Assembly (NCBI RefSeq): GCF_034932365.1
Contig: NZ_JAYGHR010000003.1
Coordinates: 124,001 to 188,000, forward strand
Reading direction: 5' to 3'
Length of the DNA: 64,000 nucleotides
Source: Capilliphycus robustus
GTDB lineage: Bacteria; Cyanobacteriota; Cyanobacteriia; Cyanobacteriales; Microcoleaceae
Part shown: positions 1 through 7,935 of the stretch, one piece after another
How positions within the stretch are numbered: position 1 is the first letter of the stretch
How the letters are laid out: each line of letters opens with the position of its first letter
The notes under the pieces: model-generated
What the model was told of the DNA's origin: nothing
What the model saw: only the letters and a program-made list of their open reading frames with translations
Database searches by the model: none
Made by a program: the position numbers and the translations under genes

Positions 1-140
1 TCTAATAATTCTGTCGGTAACGGACGCATACAGACGCGAATATGCGCGAAAAAGGGCGGGTTTTCAAACGCCTGGGGTTGGTTGCTAAAATCAGAAGCCA
101 TCCAACGGGCTAAGGTGGCGATATCGGTTGAATGAGTCAT
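1..140 (-). CDS. cpcT: Phycobiliprotein lyase CpcT/CpeT (N-terminal part only)
   Basis: Only the first 46 codons are inside the window; the gene runs off the left edge. The translation starts MTHSTDIATLARWMASDFSN and continues with AFENPPFFAHIRVCMRPLP, which I recognise as the N-terminus of the CpcT/CpeT chromophore lyase family. These enzymes attach phycocyanobilin to a cysteine of phycocyanin or phycoerythrocyanin beta subunits in phycobilisome assembly. The ATG at 138-140 is the natural start. CpcT and CpeT-type paralogues cannot be separated on this fragment. It is good evidence for a phycobilisome-containing cyanobacterium. Confidence 0.85.
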   Translation of the reverse strand, partial: MTHSTDIATLARWMASDFSNQPQAFENPPFFAHIRVCMRPLPTELL

Positions 141-179
141 TTTTCAGGAATTCGTAAATTTTTGATTAGGATAGCAAAT

Positions 180-1388
180 TCAAGTTTGCTTGAGGCTGAA
201 TAACAAAAATTCTGTCGTTTCACTGTCATTCTCACTCATTAACAGTAAACTCTGACTACCATCGGTTAAACGTGGTCCTAATGTCATACTGGTGAGAGGA
301 TGGAGGGGAATGTTGAGTTGCTTGAAGTCAAATAACAGTTTTTTCCGCATGGGTTGAACTTTTCCCAATTGTCCGCGTAAACTGGCTATTCTAGAGGTAT
401 CGGTGGCATCTCCAGTGAACACTTGATAAATTTGACTCGAGGAGGGCGATCGCTCTAAACTGAGAAAGTAACCGCCTTGATTGAGTGCAACAATATCTGC
501 TAACTGATGAGGTGAGGTTTCATCTGTTTCTAAGGGATAAAGATTTTCGGAGACGAGAAAAGATGCGCGATCGGCGATAACATAATGTAAGATTCGCAGT
601 TTTGTTGCTGTATTAATATCAGTATCTTGAACTAAGGGTGCTGCGGTGGTCACAAATAACCGAAACGGATCTTTTCCACCCGGACTAAAGCCATCCGGTG
701 CAATACTCATCGATTTAAACCCCAAGTTGGCTTGAATTCCTTGTTGTTGTTTTTCGTCTTCAATTGTAGGAATATAACTCGGCGGAATGGGAACGGTATT
801 GCGAAGTTTTCCGGTTTGGAGATCAAATTCTCCAATCAAGGGTAAAGTCTGATTGTCTTCGAGATTTTCTAGGGCGATAAATACTGAGTTTCGGGGGGAA
901 AAGGTGAGGCTTTCGAGGTGAGTTGTTGTTGGGGGCAGAGGTAAACCCGACTGATCTTTGAGAATTGTTTCATTTTCGATATTTACCTGATTTAAGGTAA
1001 TCTGATCTTCTGAGGATAAATCAAATTTTAGCGTGTAAAATTCTGGGGCATTTTCAGCCAAAGCATAGAAATGTGTTCCCGGTGTTGTACTATCGCTATA
1101 GCCGGGAAGTTCGTAGGTAATGGCAGATAGATGACTAATAGAATTATTATTAAATTCGCTAGGTTTAGGGAGTGAATATTCTCCTAAAAAGTCTAGGGAG
1201 AAGTCGAGAAATATTCGATCTTCTGCGGAAACTTGAGGTAACGCGCAGGAGGTTAGGAGCGTTAAGAGTAAAATCATCGATCCCACAGACTGAAAGAGAC
1301 GATGATGCCATTGACGCTGAATCACCTGGTGTTGTGATGCAGTGGGTTTGATGTTGTTGTGTTTGTTCACGATGCTTTTCTCAACCAT
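180..1388 (-). CDS. Secreted lipoprotein, esterase-like activity of phytase family
   Basis: 402 residues. A hydrophobic stretch (about 36-47) ends in a lipobox-like LTSC with Cys48, so the mature protein is probably a lipid-anchored periplasmic or outer-membrane protein. The signal has an unusually long N-region, so the true start may lie downstream. The body has the beta-rich layout of the esterase-like phytase family (PF13449): early HLSAITYE, then HLESLTFSP, a GFKSMSIAPDG segment in the middle, and a final LTSMTLGPRL block. The family call rests on pattern recognition, and substrate is unknown. It lies 39 bp upstream of cpcT on the same strand, but a functional link is not evident. Confidence 0.6.
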   Translation of the reverse strand: MVEKSIVNKHNNIKPTASQHQVIQRQWHHRLFQSVGSMILLLTLLTSCALPQVSAEDRIFLDFSLDFLGEYSLPKPSEFNNNSISHLSAITYELPGYSDSTTPGTHFYALAENAPEFYTLKFDLSSEDQITLNQVNIENETILKDQSGLPLPPTTTHLESLTFSPRNSVFIALENLEDNQTLPLIGEFDLQTGKLRNTVPIPPSYIPTIEDEKQQQGIQANLGFKSMSIAPDGFSPGGKDPFRLFVTTAAPLVQDTDINTATKLRILHYVIADRASFLVSENLYPLETDETSPHQLADIVALNQGGYFLSLERSPSSSQIYQVFTGDATDTSRIASLRGQLGKVQPMRKKLLFDFKQLNIPLHPLTSMTLGPRLTDGSQSLLLMSENDSETTEFLLFSLKQT

Positions 1389-1706
1389 CGCTGATATTAT
1401 CCCATGCTTTCGCTTAGGCGTGGGAACACTGTTGAAATAAACTTCCCGGCTGCGATCGCCGATGGGGATTTTTTGTCGAAGTTCAACCTTGCCTTAAGTT
1501 CTCGTTTGTGCCAGAATCTATTGCAGTCTGGGCGGTTTGGCTTCTGTGATCTGTTGTGAACAAATCCGCTTTCGTCGCCGTCATCTTAAAATAGGTGACA
1601 ATATGCCTAAATTGTACCCTATTGACAGTATAAACCATTTTTTCAGATTTTTACTGTTAAATTTAGACAATTTTTAGGAAATCAATTGATTGCTTGATAG
1701 AATTCT
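1389..1706. other. Divergent intergenic region
   Basis: This 318-bp stretch separates two divergent genes and has no convincing ORF. It contains an imperfect hairpin (CCCATGC at 1401-1407 pairing with GCGTGGG at 1418-1424), one HIP1 octamer near 1453, and a TTGACA at 1622-1627 that could be a -35 box for the rightward TPR gene, although no clear -10 follows at the right spacing. Confidence 0.4.
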
Positions 1707-3035
1707 ATGACAGGTAACATAACGCGAATTTGGTGCATTGTATTTTTGACGCTAATCAGTGTAATACTCGGGATAAACAGTAGCAGTTTAACCGCTTTTG
1801 CTCAAGATGAAAACAACCCTGAAGCAGAAGAAAATACTCAAGTTCTTGATGAATTTTCACCCAGTCCTTTAGAAAGTACCGAACCTGATCCGTTATTACC
1901 GAATCCTCCACCTGTTGGAGAACTATTGAGTGAAACACAACAGGAAAAACTGGCACCTGAATTAGATAAACTGAATGCAGAAGCGTTACTTTTACTCGAA
2001 CAACAAGATGCTTTTGGTGCGTTTAGTTTATGGAGTCGGGAATTAAGATTACGGCGTTATTTTGGGTTATTACCGGAAATTGCAGCTTTACAACGAGTCG
2101 GTTTAATTGCATGGAATAACAGTCAACGTCTCTATCTTAAGTTCCTTGTAGAACGGTTAGAAGCTATTTTACAACAGGTTAACTCTGAAGAAACGTTAAA
2201 TCTTGAAATATTAGAAGCGTTAGGTACAGCTTTCAAAGAAACTCGGGAAAAAGATTCTGCCATTGAAACTTATCAAATTTTACTCGATTATGCGCGTCAA
2301 CAGCAAGATCTTCTCAAAGAAGAACAGGCGTTAAGTGAAATGGGTCAAGTTTATCTGAGTTGGTTAGATTATCAGCCAGCAGCGCAAGCCTATGAACAAT
2401 TATTAGAAACGCAACAACAGATTAAATTATTGCGAAGTGAAGGCATTTTACCGCCACCACCTCCCCCGCAAGTGAATGCAGAAGGTGAAACAGTTAATCA
2501 ACCGAGTGAAGTCATCTCTCTTCAAGAGTTATCCTTTATTTATGAACAGTTAGATCAACCGTTAAAATCCATCGCCGCTAAAGAACGATTAGTGGGTTAC
2601 TATTCTCAATTGCAAAATTTACAACCGATTCCGAATTTAAAATTAGCAATTGGTTTAAACTATGAAAAACTCGGTCAATTTCAGCAAGCCAGTCAGAATT
2701 ATCAAGAGGCTTATACAATAGCTACACCGATTCAGCAACTCGCCAATGCCAGCGATGCCTTGGGGAGATTAGCTCGATTATATCGCGCTCAAAACCAAAC
2801 TCAAACTGCTCTTGAATTATACCAAGCCCAGTTGTTAATTGAGCAGCAATCCTACAATTTTTATGGAATGATGGATGCTTATGATAACATCGGTCAGATT
2901 TATTTTGATCAAAGAGCCTATCAACGAGCTTTAGCGGCTTATCAACAAGGCTTACAAATTGCTCAACAGTTGAAATATCGAGAAGATCATTTCGTTAAAC
3001 GGATTGAAGTTGTTAATCGACAAATTGCTCCGTAA
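1707..3035 (+). CDS. Exported tetratricopeptide-repeat protein
   Basis: 442 residues. The first ~32 form a signal peptide (hydrophobic core IVFLTLISVILGI, then SLTAFAQ as a cleavage-like site). A Pro/Glu-rich linker follows, then TPR-like helical hairpins from about residue 90 to the end, clearest in the last 150 residues (KLAIGLNYEKLGQFQQASQNY, YDNIGQIYFDQRAYQRALAAY). A polyproline run of about seven residues sits near 250. TPRs mediate protein-protein contacts, so a periplasmic or thylakoid-lumen scaffold is plausible. The 3' end overlaps the convergent pentapeptide gene by 23 bp. Confidence 0.75.
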   Translation: MTGNITRIWCIVFLTLISVILGINSSSLTAFAQDENNPEAEENTQVLDEFSPSPLESTEPDPLLPNPPPVGELLSETQQEKLAPELDKLNAEALLLLEQQDAFGAFSLWSRELRLRRYFGLLPEIAALQRVGLIAWNNSQRLYLKFLVERLEAILQQVNSEETLNLEILEALGTAFKETREKDSAIETYQILLDYARQQQDLLKEEQALSEMGQVYLSWLDYQPAAQAYEQLLETQQQIKLLRSEGILPPPPPPQVNAEGETVNQPSEVISLQELSFIYEQLDQPLKSIAAKERLVGYYSQLQNLQPIPNLKLAIGLNYEKLGQFQQASQNYQEAYTIATPIQQLANASDALGRLARLYRAQNQTQTALELYQAQLLIEQQSYNFYGMMDAYDNIGQIYFDQRAYQRALAAYQQGLQIAQQLKYREDHFVKRIEVVNRQIAP

Positions 3036-5331
3036 GGGTTTCGTGACCGATATCGACTTGATCTAAGTGTAATTGATGTTTGAGAAAATCGGGCAATCCT
3101 GAACAGTTTTCAAAGGTTGCTCCTTGTAGATCCGTTTGGGTTAAAAAACTACCAAATAAATTGCTATTGACTAAGTTAGCATGAGAAAGATTAGCTTGCG
3201 TCAACTCTGCATGGCGAATTGAAGCATAGCTGAGATTGGCTTGAGAGAGGTTTGTTTGTGTTAAATTTGCTCGGGTTAAATCGGCGTGAGACAGGTTAGC
3301 CTGAGTTAAATTTGCATGAGAAAAGTTGGTATGTCGCAGGTAGCTATAACTCAGGTTTGTTTCTGGCAATTGGGCGGCGTAGAGGTTAGCGCCACTGAAA
3401 TTAACTTTCACTAAATTGGCTTGAGAGAGGTTAACGTGGCTTAAACTTGCACGATACAGGTTTGCGCCTCTGAGGTAAGCGTGCTCAAGGTTGGCTTGGT
3501 TGAGGTTAACTTGTTTAAGATCGGCATAAGAAAGGTTCGCACCTCGTAAGTCAGCACCTCGTAAATTAGCACCTCGTAAGTTAGCATAACTGAGATTAGC
3601 ACCTTGTAAATTAGCACCTTTAAGGTTGGCACATTCTAAATTAGCCCGAGATAAATTGGTTTGACTTAAATTCGCAGCATTCAAACTTGCCGCCATTAAA
3701 TTAGCTGCGTGTAAATTGGCACCTTTGAGGTTGGCATGACCTAATTTTGCACTGGTTAAACTGGCATTGGTGAGGTTTGTTTCTTGGAGATCGGCTCGAC
3801 GTAAATCGGCTTTTATTAGGCTAGCATCGCTTAAGTCTGCATGATTTAAGTTTGCAATTAAAAGCTGAGTTTCGTTTAAAACAGCACCGCTCAGGTTGGC
3901 TAGGGTGAGGTTGGCTAACCGCAAATCTGCTTGAATCAGATCCATTCCTCGTAAATCAGTTTCTCTGAGGTTAGCCCCTTTGAGATCAGCACCACTGAGG
4001 TTAAGAATTCTCAGGTTTGTTTGACGTAAATCAGGGCCTTTAAATTGACAAAATAACCGATAGGTGTCTAGTTCTGTCGCTGATTCTTCGCAAGTTTTAG
4101 TCTGATTGAGGTTGACTAAATGATATTGAACGTTGGCGGTGAATAGTGTAAAAACGAGATTGAAAACTTCCAAAAATTTGATAAAATGCTGACATTGTTG
4201 TTCTTCATAGTTTTGATAGTGTTCAATCAGATTGGCAATACAACATTCTAGATAACCTTGAGCCGATTTACAAACTAAAGTGGTTTTTAGTAACAGAATG
4301 ACCAGAGTCAGATAGTTTCCCCGTTCAACTAATAAAGTAAACGGGGCGGAAGGAGATTGATTATTTTCGGTGGTTAGCAGTCTAACTAATTGTTTGCAGG
4401 TTTTGGAGATTTGAGTCTTAGTGATGGTTTTTAAATTATTTTGAGAGTCAAATTTATGGAGTTTGAAATGCAAAGTCTCTCGAATATGATTGGCTGGATA
4501 TCGAGAACAAACATGAAGCATTAAATAGTTGAGAAGGCTTTCTTTGAAATCTTCATAGTTAAAGTTTTGCGTCTGTTCTAAAAAGATATCTGCTTGATGA
4601 GCATAACTTAAAACACGCTCAGTCGAGATTGTTTTTTTGATTAAATTAATCGCTTCGTCCCCTAATTGAGTCGGGTTAGTAGGTTTTTGGGTTTGTGATC
4701 CTGGACATTGAGAACGCGCCACATACATGGCAAGATCAAATTTATATTTATCTTTGAGTTGTTGTGCTAAGTTGGCTGTAACTTTGTGTTGGACTTGAGA
4801 TTGACTGCGATTAATTTGGGTTGATAATAAATAAGAACGATAGCGGTTGACCCATTGTGTGTCTGAGTTTAAAGCATAGTTCCGAATCTCTTGATAATCT
4901 TGAGTTTGTAAGAAGTTATAAGTCCATTTTCTCAGAAGGTTGACACTCGGAGAAATTCGTTCTTCTTGATAGTTTGCAGATTCGATGCGTTCAAATAGAG
5001 CTTCTGTGAATTCCTGTTGTTTGTTAATTGTCCAGTTATTAATTAATATGTAAAATGATTGTTTGATTGTGGCTGAAAAGATGGACTGGCTCTGATCAAT
5101 AACGATGCGATTTAAAGCTTGATTGACTGCCTCATTTTGAGTACAGTTTAAATTGACAAAAATTTGTTCAAATTCATCAATGACTTTCTCGGGAATCCAT
5201 TGATTAACAATTTGAATCATAAATTGACAGATTGACACTTGCAACTGCTCAGTTTTAGAATAAAAATCAGAGTTATGCAACGTTGAATCTGTATAAGAAA
5301 GATAACTTTCTTGAGTTGCTTTATTGATCAC
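3013..5331 (-). CDS. Large pentapeptide-repeat protein with unknown helical N-terminal domain
   Basis: 772 residues. The first ~430 are polar, Gln/Asn-rich and helical-looking, with no family I recognise. From about 435 to 745 runs a long array of A(N/D)Lxx pentapeptides (for example ANLRGANLRGADLRGANL), predicting a right-handed quadrilateral beta helix. It has no signal peptide or membrane segment. The start is GTG (5329-5331) with an AGGGG-type ribosome site about 9 nt upstream. The 3' end overlaps the convergent TPR gene. Function is unknown; pentapeptide helices usually act as rigid interaction surfaces. Confidence 0.75.
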   Translation of the reverse strand: MINKATQESYLSYTDSTLHNSDFYSKTEQLQVSICQFMIQIVNQWIPEKVIDEFEQIFVNLNCTQNEAVNQALNRIVIDQSQSIFSATIKQSFYILINNWTINKQQEFTEALFERIESANYQEERISPSVNLLRKWTYNFLQTQDYQEIRNYALNSDTQWVNRYRSYLLSTQINRSQSQVQHKVTANLAQQLKDKYKFDLAMYVARSQCPGSQTQKPTNPTQLGDEAINLIKKTISTERVLSYAHQADIFLEQTQNFNYEDFKESLLNYLMLHVCSRYPANHIRETLHFKLHKFDSQNNLKTITKTQISKTCKQLVRLLTTENNQSPSAPFTLLVERGNYLTLVILLLKTTLVCKSAQGYLECCIANLIEHYQNYEEQQCQHFIKFLEVFNLVFTLFTANVQYHLVNLNQTKTCEESATELDTYRLFCQFKGPDLRQTNLRILNLSGADLKGANLRETDLRGMDLIQADLRLANLTLANLSGAVLNETQLLIANLNHADLSDASLIKADLRRADLQETNLTNASLTSAKLGHANLKGANLHAANLMAASLNAANLSQTNLSRANLECANLKGANLQGANLSYANLRGANLRGADLRGANLSYADLKQVNLNQANLEHAYLRGANLYRASLSHVNLSQANLVKVNFSGANLYAAQLPETNLSYSYLRHTNFSHANLTQANLSHADLTRANLTQTNLSQANLSYASIRHAELTQANLSHANLVNSNLFGSFLTQTDLQGATFENCSGLPDFLKHQLHLDQVDIGHETLTEQFVD

Positions 5332-5867
5332 AGTAGAAGCCCCTTAGTAGATTGAATCCTGATGGATTATTAGTCACTCTAATCAATTCTGTACATAGTA
5401 TAAGCTATGTGAGGCTTGATCCCTGATAAATCTTTTGAAATCTTTAAGATTATTTACCTGAATTAATAACTCAACGTTGTAAATTTTTTCTATTTTAATC
5501 CTTCTCAAGTTGCTACAATAAAGCAAGAGAAACCCCCAATCAACCTCCCACACTTAAACCCTCACAATCAACAAGGTTAATCAAACACCAACTCCAATCA
5601 ATCAGAAGGGCACCGGGTAAGGGTAAACAACTCTGTAACTCAACAGAACCATTCAATAGAGCAAGTTGTGTCTGCAATTGTAGAGGGAGTAAATTGCTCA
5701 TGTAGGCTCATTGTGAACATTTGTTCAAATCCTGTGAGTCTAGATGTAGACTCGCATCTACTTGTATCTACTTCTTGAGGAGTTGAGCTTATGGAGTTGA
5801 TCTCCCTAAGTTCTGCTGTGAAATTCACAGTGGAAATTACAGCGACATGAAACTCATCTGATCTGTC
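5332..5867. other. Intergenic region, no confident gene
   Basis: The region lies between two minus-strand genes. A 62-codon minus-strand ORF (5640-5828) starts with GTG, lacks a ribosome site and has no family resemblance, so I do not call it. The remainder is AT-rich with no clear terminator. A short repeat of TAGATG/CATCTA-type motifs occurs around 5750-5775. Confidence 0.35.
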
Positions 5868-6185
5868 TTAAGCTGACAAATGTCTGAACTTTAGTCCTAA
5901 AATCACATCATTCCACTCAGTCCCCAAATAACTGATTGTGTGGGTGATGCTATTGATACAGTAGAAACCGTCTAGTTCAGAATAGCTATCTGCTAAAATT
6001 CTCAACTCATTACTAAACTCATGTTGAGTCACAAACTGAACATTTCGTTTGACTTCCCAGTTGCTTTCATCAGCGTAAAAATAAATATCATCACCTGATT
6101 TTTCGAGCAACAATACCCCCTTAACCTTGCGAATGGCAATATGGGGCGGAATACGACGCGGATGATGTCCTTGAACAATATTCAT
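5868..6185 (-). CDS. Conserved-looking small hypothetical protein
   Basis: 105 residues, no recognised family. An ATG seven codons further upstream is in frame, but AAGGAGGAGG lies inside that extension and directly ahead of the ATG at 6183-6185, so this later start is chosen. The protein is soluble-looking, with an N-terminal GHHPRRIPPHIAIRKVKGVLLLEK segment alternating in a beta-like pattern and a C-terminal WNDVILGLKF. It is preceded by a broken gene and lies upstream of nothing clearly co-transcribed. Confidence 0.55.
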   Translation of the reverse strand: MNIVQGHHPRRIPPHIAIRKVKGVLLLEKSGDDIYFYADESNWEVKRNVQFVTQHEFSNELRILADSYSELDGFYCINSITHTISYLGTEWNDVILGLKFRHLSA

Positions 6186-6237
6186 AGAAGCCTCCTCCTT
6201 CTCCAAATAAAGTTAGCCTTAGCTAGTTTTTAAAAGT

Positions 6238-6552
6238 CTACATGATTCTACGGAAGTTACCCCGTAGTTTCCGCTTGCTATCATTCCAATGTGCTGGTTC
6301 TATAAGCTGAAGCCAAAAGTCTTCAGACAACGGAACAGCCTTGAAACGAATACAAGTCTGCTGTTGGACGGCATGGATATAGATTAACTGATCGTTTGAA
6401 GCTTTGGCAACTCACAAACTCTCAAGATGATTGGATCGAAAACGACTTAACCCATAAATCGTTGAATCGAGGTTCTCCAGAGTCCAAAGACTTAACGCAA
6501 GTAGAATAGCATAATTTAGGTATTCTTCAAAGGTTAGGTTTTTTCTTCTGTA
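6238..6552 (-). pseudogene. Decayed gene with one internal stop
   Basis: One minus-strand frame stays open over 105 codons apart from a single TGA at 6412-6414. The translation looks like real protein on both sides of it (upstream FEEYLNYAILLALSLWTLENL; downstream AVQQQTCIRFKAVPLSEDFW and LIEPAHWNDSKRKLRGNF), then ends at TAG 6238-6240. There is no ATG at the upstream end, where a TGA at 6553-6555 closes the frame, so the 5' end is also missing. I do not recognise the family. A short intact ORF after the stop cannot be excluded. Confidence 0.4.
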
Positions 6553-6776
6553 TCAATATTTTAACAAAATTTTTAGCTTGAGAATAAAGTATTCCCTAGA
6601 GAATAAAAAATAATATCACCTTTAGCCTCTTGTCAAGGTAGAAATTCTATCAATTTCAAATCTAAGTCAATAAATGGTCTACCGTTATACTGAAACCTAA
6701 AAGGAGTTTCTGGATTCTCAGGTTCTCTGTTATTCTGGGGTTAAAATTACGTTAAAACTGAGGATGAATTACAATA

Positions 6777-7112
6777 TTATTCAACTGCAAATTCTGTAAA
6801 TTGACGTTTAAAGGGAGAATGAAACCCTAAGACAATATCCTGTTTCGCTACACCCCGCTCGACTAATTCATTGGCGATTCCCCCTTCAGTTCCATCATGT
6901 TGAATCCAGATTTTACCATTTTTAATATCTAAATGTAAAACACAACCATAAATACGTCGTTTATTAGACCAACCGACATGAACCACTTGATAGCGATCGC
7001 GCAGAGTATCGAAAATTATCTCGGCTTCGACCTCTTCATTACTCGCTTTAATTTCACTATAAGCTTGTAATAATTCTTGAACCAGTTGACGGTATTGTTC
7101 TACTTTTTCCAT
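6777..7112 (-). CDS. xisI: XisI-family protein (pair 1)
   Basis: 111 residues, the usual XisI length. Hallmarks are the N-terminal MEKVEQYRQLVQELL helix, the central YQVVHVGWSNKRRIYGCVLH, GKIWIQHDGTE, and the C-terminal QDIVLGFHSPFKRQFTEFAV. The family (PF08869) is named for control of fdxN-element excision in heterocystous Nostocales, but it is widespread in cyanobacteria that lack that element, and no fdxN element or XisF recombinase is in this window. Its ATG overlaps the end of the upstream xisH by 13 bp, implying translational coupling. A paralogous pair lies at 16926-17668. Confidence 0.9.
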   Translation of the reverse strand: MEKVEQYRQLVQELLQAYSEIKASNEEVEAEIIFDTLRDRYQVVHVGWSNKRRIYGCVLHLDIKNGKIWIQHDGTEGGIANELVERGVAKQDIVLGFHSPFKRQFTEFAVE

Positions 7113-7516
7113 TGGATAATTACCTCATTTTCGGGTTCATAAACAATCAATCGAACGTGATAACGTTGAATTAATAAGCGAGGTAATTCTAGGCTGAAGA
7201 AAGAACGATCAGCGTCTAAAGGAATGGCTAAATATAAAAGTCGATCAGGTTGTTCTTCTTCTAAAGCTAGCTGATATTTGAGAAATTGTCCCAAGGCTGT
7301 GCTAAATTCAGTCGTAGCAGAAGAGCCAACAAAACTTTTGATTTCAACAGCAATTTTTTCTCCATTTCGTTCAGCAGCTAGAAGTCTTTCTGCTCCCAAA
7401 TCAATATACATATCTACACCACCAAACCGCAAAAATAGAGGATCATCAGTAATTTTCCAACCCTCTTTCTCTAAGGCACGCCTGACCGCATCATGGAAGA
7501 TATCTTTACCCGCCAT
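7100..7516 (-). CDS. xisH: XisH-family protein, nuclease-fold-like (pair 1)
   Basis: 138 residues, typical of XisH (PF08814). Visible are N-terminal KDIFHDAVRRALEKEGW, then DMYIDLGAERLLAAERNGEK, AVEIKSF and LGQFLKYQLAL. Acidic D39, the E58-x-K60 pair and Q77 are spaced like a PD-(D/E)xK endonuclease core; that these are catalytic is my inference. It forms a two-gene unit with xisI, with a 13-bp overlap. The known role is an accessory factor in fdxN-element excision; a toxin-antitoxin or defence role is an open alternative for orphan pairs such as this one. Confidence 0.9.
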   Translation of the reverse strand: MAGKDIFHDAVRRALEKEGWKITDDPLFLRFGGVDMYIDLGAERLLAAERNGEKIAVEIKSFVGSSATTEFSTALGQFLKYQLALEEEQPDRLLYLAIPLDADRSFFSLELPRLLIQRYHVRLIVYEPENEVIIQWKK

Positions 7517-7655
7517 TGTGTTAATTCTTCACAACTCCCAATGCTTTTAAGGTTTTTATTGTTATCATAAATTATCTGATCGCCCTTGTGACATTTCATT
7601 TTTAAATCGGTAAAATGTCGGTGAGGCGATCGCTTGATGTTAGTGACTCAAGTTT

Positions 7656-7763
7656 TTATTTTTTTAACATCTGTAAGGCTTGAAAAGCCAGAAAGAAGAA
7701 TCCTGCTGATCCCAAGATGGCTAGAAGGGGTTCAACGAGTCCTGGTGTAAACAGTTCATCCAT
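7656..7763 (-). CDS. 35-residue single-pass membrane protein
   Basis: A complete short ORF starting MDELFTPGLVEPLLAILG, followed by a SAGFFFLAFQAL hydrophobic segment and ending QMLKK. The ATG is preceded by TTAGGAGAA at ideal spacing. The shape (short acidic N-terminus, one transmembrane helix, Lys-rich tail) resembles the small subunits of photosynthetic and NDH-1 complexes, but I cannot match it to a named subunit such as PetG, PetM, PsbX or PsaM. A HIP1 octamer lies just downstream near 7626. Confidence 0.6.
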   Translation of the reverse strand: MDELFTPGLVEPLLAILGSAGFFFLAFQALQMLKK

Positions 7764-7935
7764 GATGATTTCTCCTAAAATGATGAATTTTCCGATTCAA
7801 TACAGAATTTAACAGCCAAATTAGATCAGTTATCAACCTAGATTATATCTTAAAAGATAGCTATTGAGTCCCTCTGTAAAGAATCTATAATAATAACAGT
7901 TGAACAAGAACTTGCCTTGCTAAAAATATCAGGGT

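Noticed and set aside
5721..5740. GTTCAAATCC as a tRNA T-loop
   Set aside because: Neighbouring sequence cannot form an acceptor or anticodon stem.
5640..5828. 62-codon minus-strand ORF
   Set aside because: GTG start without a ribosome site and no family resemblance; kept only as an intergenic note.
6777..7516. Presence of xisH-xisI as a sign of an fdxN element
   Set aside because: No XisF-type recombinase, no fdxN and no element ends seen; orphan pairs are common in cyanobacteria.
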